Source: Hofstenia miamia
Taxonomy: Eukaryota > Xenacoelomorpha > Acoela > Hofsteniidae
Assembly: GCA_900660155.1 (NCBI GenBank)
Contig: CABFPE010000081.1
Location: 1,296,514 to 1,360,513 of the forward strand
Direction: 5' to 3'
Length of the DNA: 64,000 bases
Below the pieces are notes generated by a model, which was given only the letters and a program-made list of their open reading frames with translations, did no database searches and was not told the origin of the DNA. Position 1 is the first letter of the stretch. Each line of letters begins with the position of its first letter. The position numbers were made by a program, and so were the translations under genes. Of the stretch, positions 36,455-49,000 are shown in pieces.

Positions 36455-39400
36455 AGATTAACATTGACATTAAATATATGTAGAATAATTTCAAGTTGTT
36501 TTGTCAATATTTAGAAATTTACGAAAGTTTAGAAAAAGTCTAAAAGAAAATCTTTTAGCTAATCAGTACAAATTTGGAACATCATAACAATTTAATGAAT
36601 GGCGAAATATATAAGAAAAATATTTGATTTATAAATATTCATTTTATCTGATGTGTTGGCATGTATTTGTTATGTTTGTATGTATATTCCATGCTTTATA
36701 CATTATATTTATTGTTACAGTAGCTTTATTTGCAATTTTTGGCATGAGCTTCAATTTTGTAAAAAATTGTATATTTTTATAAATTTATGCTTTGTACAAA
36801 ATCATTCAAAAGTTTGTAGGTAATCAAAACTATTGAAGAAAATAATATATTTTATTGTCTCTACATCCACTAGGCAAAATAATTTAATTAAAATTTTCTA
36901 ATATTGTAAGATGTGTGTATCAGATATTATTTGAATTTGCTTAGGATAGTGGTAATAATTTGAAAACCGCCTCAACACTTTTGGGATCAGATTTTGAGCA
37001 AATGGCTCTTTGGCTGTGCTTCAGGAAAATTCAAACAATGAACGAAATAATGACTAAGCCACTCACCAGCACCGAGGTATGCTACTTTTTTATTCATCAG
37101 TCCATGCATTAAAACATGTTTAGATGAAATTATGATAAATTATAAACAACTGCCTTAAAAATATTCCAATTTTGTAAAAATTGAAATTCGTTATTAATTT
37201 TAAAGCCGTTAATGTTGATTTAATTTAGTTATCCATTAAGACAGTTGTTGTGTTTGTCAGTTAAATTGGTTGAAATATTTTTGAATGTATGTTATCCATT
37301 AAATGCATTTCAGTTTTGCTCAATGGATTCAATTGAATTACCTTGTCAATTGTTGGTTAATTTCCATACAAGTTCATTCTAATATATTTCAAGTGAACTT
37401 TTCGTTTGAATGAATTAAGTTTTTCAGTCACTAGTTTTCAAAACTTTTAACCGAATTCCTTTTAATACAAAATTGATTTCACCTCTAAAACCAACATACT
37501 TGTGGATATTTATAGTGAATAGTGATATGTAAATTTTTAAATAATTTCCTATAAAATTATAGATATTTAATGTTTGATATTTTATCGTAATCCAGTTATT
37601 GAGTATTTTTCAGTAAATTTTAGTATGTCAATTTTTAGCATATATTTTTTATCTAAGGTATGCTCTTAAAATCTATTGAGGTTAAACCTAAAGGTTATTG
37701 CTTTTCACATAGTTCGCAAAATTATTACAAATGGGCTTCAGATTTCCATAACATTTACTCGTGAGTAATGTGATGGTTAAATTTCTTAGATTAACATCGT
37801 AAATAGTGATTGTTGATTGATAAGAAAATAATATTTTAATTTAAAATTTATGATTGAATTGCGCAGTTGTGTTTGCGTCATTGGGTATTTAGTTAAGGGG
37901 CGGAATTTTAATTTATCTCCAAACCGCTACAGAGTTTTATTTTATTATGTGAGTTTACTATTGAATTTAAAATGAAACTAATCTTCGTTTTTATAAGCAC
38001 ATTCAAAATTTTGCAATAAAGATTTTTGTTTGCAGGCGTAGAGTTTGCGATGCTAGTTAATTTACATTTTTGTAAATACTAAATAAGGTTTTGAAAAAGG
38101 GTAGCATATAGAGCCCGGATTTTGCTTAGGATTCGTTTAACCCATTAAATACCAGTGATTTTTTAACATATCGCCAATTTAAAAATTCATATTTTATTAA
38201 AAACAGACAATATAACCTGTGTAAATTATCCATTTGAATATTTAGACATAAATTTATCCATAAATTTCTGAAAATCCGAATAAGTTTTTCCCAGTTTCTT
38301 TTTTGGTATGAAAAAACCTTGTTATTGCTCTCTATGCCCACCAATTAAATTATTTTCAATAAATAATTTAAAAAAATTGCCACTTAATGGGTTTAAATAC
38401 CAAATCACTATTTAAAAGTAAATTTCGATTTTTGTAAAGAGCTTATTAATTTACCCAGTGTGACAGGTTTATTAAACTCTAAGATTGCTATCAAAAACTA
38501 ACGGCTTTTTAATAATATATTGATTGTTCCAGACAACTTTGCTTTTAGCAAAACTTCTGAACATGAAGTTGTCATTTCTTATTTGATTGGAACTAGGACA
38601 AGATTAATAAACTTATCATAACATAATAAACTTGGCAATTGTAATTGCATTTTTATCATAATTAGATATAACTATTAGCATTTTGAAGCCCGAGGTTACA
38701 TTATTCACAACTTATTTCGTGGACTTGTCTCAACCAGTTTGAAAGTTCTAATCAAAACTGTCACCGTGAACAAGTAAAATTCCAAGGATATAATTTTGGA
38801 AAGAATTTACATTTTTGAGAATTTATTATCTAGACGAGTGCATCGTTTGCAGAAGGAAAATACCAAAGGTATATTAAATTAGAGGCCTGCTGCCACCCTA
38901 AGTGCTAATGGAGAGAGTTTTCTTTATTTTAAGCTACATTTTATCGTCTTAATGTCTGTATTGCATTTGCGCATTTATAATATAATTTGTTAATTTCATG
39001 TAAAATGACTATAATGACAATTAAATGATTTGTATCTTTATTTTATCTAGCACAATAGAGATGCATTTATTTGTGAATCTCCGCATGTTATATGGTGATT
39101 GGAATATACTTACTATCCGAGAAAGATTTTTGCTCATTTAACAAAAATAGCATGATTTCTTTCATGATTTATGGCGCAATTTGCTGCAAGATTGCTGCAA
39201 TAAAATCCAGGCCCAGAGTATAAATAATATCAGCGTTATGTTGAAACTGTTTGTTTGCATTTCAATTTAATGTTTTTGTGACGTTATTCAAAACTAGGTT
39301 GTTAACTACAATGATCAAGTGTGGAAAAATTCAGAATTTTGCACTAAAATTTTTAAATTGATGATTTTCTCTCAATGCTTCTCCAAATGACAACTATCCG

Positions 39401-39994
39401 CTTTCAACTCAATCCAATAAGCTTAACATCAAAATTAATTTATGCAATTCCACTTTAAGTGAATACTTGATGAGCACAATCACTACAATTTGAAATTTCC
39501 TTATTTGATATTGCGTGAAGCCTTCTATAATCAAAGCATTTTTTATGAATTACAATGAAATATAATGTATAAGACAAAGAACGTGTTGAATTCTAGGAGT
39601 TAGTAATCATAGAAATTCTATAATATCTAATATTGAGCATTCGTTGGAGCTAAGCGACCACACACACTCACACACATCTTCGTGAAAATCTATGAAGTAA
39701 TTTTATTTATTTCTGTCTGTTTAGTCACGCAATATAAGAGATGCGCTTTGTAAACACATCTATGCCAACTTATTCAACTGGATTGTCGAGCAAATAAATA
39801 AAGTGCTCTCACCATCTGGCAAATCCACAGTGTTCATAGGCGTTCTCGATATTTATGGGTGCATTTTAACTTTGACATTTACATATTTTAAAACAGTTTT
39901 ATCATTTAATTTTTATAAGTGTGAAACTTTAATCAATGTCAATTGCTATTTATAATTTATATTAGTTGTCTGAAAATCATTATATTTTCTATTT

Positions 39995-40062
<68 letters not shown>

Positions 40063-43000
40063 AAGTTATCACAATAGTTTTTGAATTTGAGTTCAATTTC
40101 TGTTTCATTTAGGATAGGACCTGGATTTGTTTCTATGCCACCGAAAGCATTAACTTTAAAAGAAAAAAAAAGTTGTTTATGAATCAAAGTACTGAATTTG
40201 GTAGTACACATGTAGTAATTGAGATGTGAGTGTTTTCTGTGTTGTGTTTGGATGTAAAAATGTATTTAGTTTATAGTTACATTTTGTAAAGAAAAATATA
40301 TAACTAAAGAATACATAAGAAATGTTACCATTTTGAATGATTTAGTCATTCTTGGGATGAAGAGATGGGGTTGGCAGAAGGCATCGACGTGAAGAGGAGT
40401 TTGTGACTTTTGCATAAGAAATATGAGGAGTACGGAATGATGAGAGAGTGATTTGGCTAGGAATGAGGAATTTCATAAGATATGAGTCATTTGATTGAGT
40501 CCATTACCAGATAGATGTATCCCATCACAGGGTTGGAGACTACAATTGATGGTTCTTCGTGATAACATGAAATTTTTGAAGACAGGAATGACTTGGTTGA
40601 ATTTATCAATGACGTGATTTCGTTGNNNNNNNNNNNNNNNNNNNNNNNNNNNNNNNNNNNNNNNNNNNNNNNNNNNNNNNNNNNNNNNNNNNNNNNNNNN
40701 NNNNNNNNNNNNNNNNNNNNNNNNNNNNNNNNNNNNNNNNNNNNNNNNNNNNNNNNNNNNNNNNNNNNNNNNNNNNNNNNNNNNNNNNNNNNNNNNNNNN
40801 NNNNNNNNNNNNNNNNNNNNNNNNNNNNNNNNNNNNNNNNNNNNNNNNNNNNNNNNNNNNNNNNNNNNNNNNNNNNNNNNNNNNNNNNNNNNNNNNNNNN
40901 NNNNNNNNNNNNNNNNNNNNNNNNNNNNNNNNNNNNNNNNNNNNNNNNNNNNNNNNNNNNNNNNNNNNNNNNNNNNNNNNNNNNNNNNNNNNNNNNNNNN
41001 NNNNNNNNNNNNNNNNNNNNNNNNNNNNNNNNNNNNNNNNNNNNNNNNNNNNNNNNNNNNNNNNNNNNNNNNNNNNNNNNNNNNNNNNNNNNNNNNNNNN
41101 NNNNNNNNNNNNNNNNNNNNNNNNNNNNNNNNNNNNNNNNNNNNNNNNNNNNNNNNNNNNNNNNNNNNNNNNNNNNNNNNNNNNNNNNNNNNNNNNNNNN
41201 NNNNNNNNNNNNNNNNNNNNNNNNNNNNNNNNNNNNNNNNNNNNNNNNNNNNNNNNNNNNNNNNNNNNNNNNNNNNNNNNNNNNNNNNNNNNNNNNNNNN
41301 NNNNNNNNNNNNNNNNNNNNNNNNNNNNNNNNNNNNNNNNNNNNNNNNNNNNNNNNNNNNNNNNNNNNNNNNNNNNNNNNNNNNNNNNNNNNNNNNNNNN
41401 NNNNNNNNNNNNNNNNNNNNNNNNNNNNNNNNNNNNNNNNNNNNNNNNNNNNNNNNNNNNNNNNNNNNNNNNNNNNNNNNNNNNNNNNNNNNNNNNNNNN
41501 NNNNNNNNNNNNNNNNNNNNNNNNNNNNNNNNNNNNNNNNNNNNNNNNNNNNNNNNNNNNNNNNNNNNNNNNNNNNNNNNNNNNNNNNNNNNNNNNNNNN
41601 NNNNNNNNNNNNNNNNNNNNNNNNNATATATATATATATATATATATGTGTCAAATTTATTCATAGTCTGATTTTTCTATAAATTGTTTCCATATCAAAT
41701 AAATAAAATACTTAGTCAATCAGTACTATTAGGAGAAAAGTTTTTAGTAATTTGTCTATATTTTGCTAAGTGATTTTTCAAGCATTATAAAATAAAAACT
41801 TTTTGTTTTTAGATTTGAAACATTTGAAGTCAACAGTTTTGAACAGTTCTGCATTAATTATGCCAATGAAAAACTACAACAGCAGTTTTGTTTGGTACGT
41901 AAAAAATTTCCAGATTCTCAATTTTTACTCTATTATTATTTATTTTTACTCCCATCTCCAAACTTAATAATATTAATTAATGCTACTCAAATCAGAGGTG
42001 CCAATTATGTTATGGTGGCATACCAACCATTGGGTAGAGATGAGCGCGGTACAGGTTTTGTAAAAATATTTCCACCGCAGAGAAAAAATCCTTCGCCGCT
42101 ACCATCGCAATGTCCGTTTTTTTACCGCAAACGACCGCAATAAATGAAATTTTACTACGGCATACCGCAACAATTGTGATTTTTATCTTCGTAAGAAAAG
42201 ATATATATTTCCGAATAGTTTGTAAAGGTTACGGAACATTCGTAGAAAATTTTAAAGACAATTTCTAGATTTTTTGTCATTTCGTTCAATTTTTTAGGGT
42301 AGTATCACATTTTCCATAAAATATGTAAAAAAAATTAATATTTATATGCGAAACAGTTTTTTGAGAAATACTTAGTACTTTGAAATCTTAAACAAAACAT
42401 GTTATTTTTATAATTTTTATGCCACCGCAAGTTGTTTAAATTGTACCGCTAACCACCGCAATTGTGTATTACCACACCTCACTCATCTCTACCATTAGGT
42501 ACCGTATTGTGGTTACCCTAATAATATGGTAGAAAAAAATATGGCAATTATAGATGGAAAGCTGCAAAATATTGCCATAATGGGAATCCATAGATATATT
42601 TTTTCATAGACCGAATTTATACTGGCTTTCATGAAAATTATTAACTTTATATCATATATTATATAATATATCTATAATTGAATGGTTAAATACTTATTTT
42701 ACAAAATCACAACATTCGGATAAGATAACATTCAAAAGTGTAGCAAAACTGTAGCAGCTTCACTAGATTGTAAATAAACACTAAAGATATAATTTTTATC
42801 ACATTTGTAAAAATAGATTCATTTTCAATGTTTGACAAGCGTGTTGTATTGGCAAACAAGCACAAATATAATTGGTTTATTTTGAATTTTGTTTCCGAAT
42901 GTTTCAAAGTATTTCTGTTGCCTAAATCTTGAGATATCAGTACAATTTACAGAAATTGTCGTCTTTTAATTAAAGGTTGCAATTTGGTATTTATTTTTCT

Positions 43001-46000
43001 AAATATTAGAAATCGGATTGCTCAATTACGATATGCCATATGTTACGTGTATCCTACATAAATTTCACCATCATTCACCATATTTTACATAATGGTTATT
43101 ATGGCCATAATGCATGGACGAAAGTTATAACATGTCTATTTTGGATGACTAACAGTTTTAATCTTGCCATATATGGCCATACCATAAACGACATCCCTGA
43201 CTGAAATACAAGCGAGAAATTTTGGATTGTTTGAATTTTTTTTTATGTTGACATTGAATCCAGTTTCTGTAATTAAAAAACTTATTTAAATATAAGCATA
43301 CTGGTGTATACTCGTTTGATGTTTGTTTTGTCAATATTCAAATCATGAAGGCATGTTTTTTGAATTTCTTTTTATGGAAATTTATTGTTAATAGACAATG
43401 TAATGCAATTCTCTATGCGCAACACGATTTTTCTGACAAGAATGCAATTGGCATACTTTGTGCTGTGGGGGATTACTCTTTGAATGGTTTGTTATATTAT
43501 CACCATTTTCCTTTTCAGACTCTTACGTAATTCGTCCTAGACAAATCAACTACTTCACGCAATCCACTTCCTCTTCAATTCTTCGTTCGTTTTTCTGTAA
43601 CCTTCCAACAATTTTATTGAGCCGTCGCATTTATTAATCACTCTATTCCACGTTTCAAAGTACACAATATACGATCAGATAATCCATTGCATAGTAATTC
43701 CAAATCATACACTGTAATAAATTGCTAAATTTCGATATTTATATCATTACTGTAAGCCTGGTTTACGCTTTAGTAATACAGTATTATGTTTAATTTATTA
43801 TTTTGATAAGCCTTCAGAAATTATTATCACTGTCTAGGTGATCGGGAATGGTAACATTGATTTTTTAGGTTTGATTGAACTTATCGACATATTGACTTGA
43901 AATTTGAACTTGAGAAAGAAACCTTCAAGTTTTGGTCATCATCCGATTTTTGAATTTATATTATTTCACATAGTGTATATGACATTAGTTCATTTGCCGG
44001 CAAAATAATTTTTTAAAGAATTTCTAAGTAGAACTTTTATGATGATATCATTAAATACCATTATTAAAAGAAGTAAATATATAATATGTGTGAATACCAT
44101 TCTGGTGAATTTTGATAATTTCATATTTCATTATAAGGCTAGGTTTTCAAACAAATGCTGGTTTTAAATATTGCCACGGTCTTTTGAAATTCCCAAATTC
44201 TCTGTTCTCAAATACATTTTATGTGACAATATTTTTTTTGCTGCTTATCACTTCAGAAAGAAGAGGTGTATTTGTTCATTATAATAAGAATATCATTCAT
44301 AGACTATAATATTCGATGCATTATTTTGAAAACTACATCTCACTGTTTTGTTTGTCATAATAATTCGGCATCTACCTTCTTTCTTTTCATTGTGTATTTT
44401 TTCTCGTATAACTAAATTTGTACTCCCATGCTTCTTTTATAAAACAACAGTGCAATATAGAAATCCTTGAGAAATTGATTTCTATATACCATGCTTGTCA
44501 TAAACGCTCATTGATTAGGAACAATGCGTGGGATGTAATTAGGAATACATTTTCTCTTCACTGAAGTCGCATCTAGATATTGTCAACAACTAGCTCAATT
44601 TATGTCTTACAGAGTTTCAGTTACTAATAATTAGCCGTGGGTTTTCTATGTTATTTCATAAATAACCCCTTTTCTGTACCAATCAATTTTTTATTTTCAA
44701 GTTCAAATAAGTTTCAAAACTTCCATGAAAACAATATGACTTTGTATTCGAAAGTGTAGACGCTTTAGCATACCTATTTTCTTTGCTAAAATTATTATTT
44801 TACAGTAATTTGAATGATGACATCATTTTCGATAGTTTATTGTTTCATTTCTTTGCTTAATCATGTAGTGGCTATCTATTCCTAACTGTAAAAACTTAGA
44901 TGCGAACATCATTGCAATTTTGATTCTTTATTTCCACTCATTTTGATTATATGAAAATGCGTATCAATTTTTGGAAATTGTACCAAATACTTTAAATGTA
45001 GAGATTACCCAGTTTTCTTCCTTCATTTTGTAATGCAGCTACTCTGGATATTGCAATATAATCCGGATATGATCATTGTCATCATTCTAAACGTGTTTGG
45101 TCTGATTTAGAAAACTCTTTGCATCCATGATTACTTCATGTTAATTTTGTTCTCTAGTCCTCATAATTACATTTAAATTCCTTCTCTGAGTTTGCGCTTA
45201 TTACTTTCTAGTTTTTTTAATTCTGGTTTTTATTCATTTAGTAGTAACCTTAAATATCGTAAAAAAAATTTTTAATTCTCGACCTATATTTTAGTGAAAA
45301 CGTTATTGTTGCAATGATAATTAGCATCAATCGCAATGTGTTTTTGTAATTGTAGGTTGAACTGTCAAGTAATTTTGGCTTGCTTATTTAAGTCAATAAC
45401 GGATGATGACTCTTTGTTGATGTTATTAATAAATACTATTAAGTGGTAACTTTAGTAATATTTTCATGTTTATTCAATTTTAACATGAACTAATTGAACT
45501 TCAGTAAAATAATCTGCTAAAATCTCTCATCGCTTTTTTAAGGGAGACCCTTTTCTGCATGTATCCTTTATTTGCATAAATTGAAATGCGTTGCAATGTT
45601 TAAACAAAGTTCTAAATTATTTTGCATTTTAGCATGTTTTCAAATTGGAGCAAGAGGAATACGTGAAGGAAGGCATCGAGTGGTCGTTTATTGATTTCTA
45701 TGACAATAAGCCTTGTATTGAACTTATTGAGAATAAAATGGGAATACTGGATCTGTTGGATGAGGAGTGCAAGGTATATCTTTGTTTAGTTTTAAGTCCT
45801 TAATATTGATTTTAGCCTTTCTAACTTGTTAGGTATTCATTTGTTCACGTATGGGTACAGTTTCATTGTATCGTAAATGTTTTCATATATTGTTCCAGTT
45901 CAGTTTATAATTGTTTACTGTTTTGGGAATTGACATTCTAGGGACTATTGTGCTGTATTTCATATTTCGTCTTCAACACACATTTTCTTACTAGTCATTT

Positions 46001-49000
46001 ATCATCAAAAGTTTTACTGTCAAAATTTTTGTAACATAAAATTAGACATTTTGGGTGTTAATTTTTTCACAAATTTCTTTTATTTTCAAAACCATTGTTT
46101 AACAAACAGTTTCATCACTTAATACCATTCATCACATGCTTATTGAAAAATGGCGTTTTAACATGAATTTCGTGCATTGCTGAATTCTAATTATTTTAAC
46201 ATCACCAGTATCTGATACAAACAGAAAATGCGACTCAGAAAACTCTTCTTGTTTCTATATATGAGCAAAAGAAATAACATACCAACTTATTATTATTATA
46301 ATTAAATCGAGTTCAGATTTTTAATGCTTGCTAATCATACATTCTACATACAATTATACATGTTTAAGTCTGCAAGTAACTCTCTGCCATCTTGTAGAAC
46401 GGGGCCAAGATTGGCTGCTACATAGCATATATTGATTTTCAAAACATTTTGTTTGCAAATTCTGAAAATTTGTAATCGCTCTAGTTAATTAATTTTACTT
46501 TTATTTTTCTGTATTTTTGGCGGGGAGTATAAAAACTGTTGTTTTATATGTTGCATTTCTCTATTCCCAACGGAAAATATTCAATGAAGCAGATTCAAAT
46601 CTAAATCCAATTGAAAATCGGAAAAAACAAATAATTATTTTGATGGTAAAATTTTTTGTCATTTTGCATATTCCATAGTTAATGCTTGTTACTAGAAACT
46701 AATTGAATTTCTACGTTTCCTTGCAAAGTGTTAGATAACAGTTATACTTTTCATCAGAAATGTAAAAAAATTAAATGTTTGTTGAGAATTTGCACTTTGC
46801 ATTAAAATTCCAATTTTATAACATTAACAATAGATAGTAAGAATGTTCAATTCAAAACTCAGTTTAGAGTAAGATACATTATTAAAGAAATCATTCATAC
46901 GTGTTATATTTTTCAACACACTTCCAATACTATTGCAATAGTATTTTGAGGAAATTGTTAGCGAGCAATTGTACTGCGATATACAATTGCAATACTCTGG
47001 ATAGAAAATCGTAAGTATAGCATTTACTCAATATGTGGTGGCATTGTTTTCTTGTTAAAATTGCTGCAATCTCAATTGCGTTTATTTAATAAGTAATGGC
47101 ACTTGTTCTATTCAAGTATGTGATTTTTCACTTATGCTGCTTATTACAGTTATGTTGAAATATAGTATTGATTATGTACTTTATAAATTCAATGACGGTA
47201 TACTGCAATGCGTTAATTTATTGGGCTGTGTTTTTGATGGTAATGCTAGTTTTCAAATAGCCAACTCCAACTAAACAACCACAAACTAATTCTAAATATG
47301 TAGACATATACAGGCCTTTTTCAGAGAAGCTTAATTGAATTGCAGAATATTTCGATGCAAACTGCAGTTCATTAGTAATGCCATCAAATTCTGACATTGA
47401 TGTCATAAATTTTGTTGATTGCTGGCGCCTTTAGCAGTCAAACAAACACTAAAGTATTGATTTTATTTTATGTTATTCTTTTAAAATATCGGTTGGTATA
47501 AAATCCTAATATTAGTGGGAGATTTCAAACTAATTTGATATTTAGCTTCTGGACCATTTTTAACGTTTCAGGTGCCTTAGCCATGAAAAATATGTAAACC
47601 CAAATGGGATTAGTAAGCTGGATCTTTGTTGATAGACTTCTTTGCGGATTGTTGGAAAATTGGCTGCAAGAACCGATACAAATTTACAGATTTAATCGTA
47701 TTTAATGAAACTAAATAATTCACTTTTGTACAATAGTGCCAGTGCCTTATAAGTTTCAAACCATTATCACATATCAAAATTTAGTTGAATACTTAAAGAA
47801 TAAGTTTCTTCGCTTGCTGTTTCCATAAGACGATTGACTGGAGTGTCATTTAATTTCAAATTCTAGTAAATTCGTATTCCTTTTTAATGTAATAGAATCC
47901 ATTTTAGATGCCACGTGGTTCTGATCAAACTTGGTGTCAAAAACTGTACGATAATCATCTTAAAAAATCGCATTTTTCCAAGCCTCGAATGTCACAAAAA
48001 GCATTCAACGTTCATCACTTTGCAGAGCATGTACAATATGAAAGCAAAGGCTTTTTAGAAAAGAATAAGGACACCATCATGGAGGAACATGTTAACATTC
48101 TGAAAGCTAGTGAGGTTGGCTTTTATTGTTTCATTGTTTACATTTGACAAAGTCACAAATTAATTATATGTAACAATTGAAATGTTGGAAGCTTAGAAAT
48201 AATGTATAATTGTTTTTAAATGTGCTTAAATTTTGCTTTGATTACTTTATATTTTTGAATGTTGAGAAATATTTAAAAGATGTCTAATTTCAGAAGGTCT
48301 TCTAATTTTTAAGACGTCATTAATTGGAGTGTAATTGACATGAAAGCACTTGGTTTTATTTGAGATGTAACGAATTCAAATTTTGATAAGAAAGTTCTTC
48401 GTAATTTTGATGTTGAATATAATTTCTGGCTTTGTGAGTGATCAAGATCAATCCTCTTTTCGCTAACAATGTCACATTATCTTGATGAAATATGTTGATA
48501 ACGTTGTCTACAACTATATACTCTGTTTAAATCCTCTTTAAACACTTGTTTTTCAATTGACAGTCAATGGAAATCAATCCATAGGTGGTAGTTATGTCCG
48601 GGAACAGGTAGGCTTTTCATTACAAATTATGTGAAGTTTAAATGAGATTTTTTTCAAATTTTTGAATTATAAATCAAATTTTGAACAAATTTTCATATAA
48701 TGAATGCGAATATTGTATAATATTGTTTAGTAGCAGGAAAGAAAATTGTATGCTCGAATACAGGTGAGCGAGTACGAGTAATGCTGCCCAAATTCTTGAT
48801 TCATGTTTAAGTTTTATGAATCACATCTTTCCCCTAAACAGATTTGTTGGCTATGATTTTAATTCAAGATTATTTCTGAAATGAACTATTTTTGAAGTGA
48901 AGGCAAACAAATTTACAACCAAATACTCTGCGCTGCAAAAGATGAGGCAATAAGATGTCAAATATTTTTAAATAACCAACTGTTTTTAGATTCATCATAA

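Noticed and set aside
40473-41666. Long open frames of 352-393 codons on both strands
   Set aside because: They are produced by the 1000-N gap and flanking AT repeats. Only the short esterase end at 40473-40625 has protein character.
47908-47910. Methionine as a gene start
   Set aside because: It is the internal Met of the ECKMP..G motif of the myosin motor; a splice acceptor immediately precedes it.
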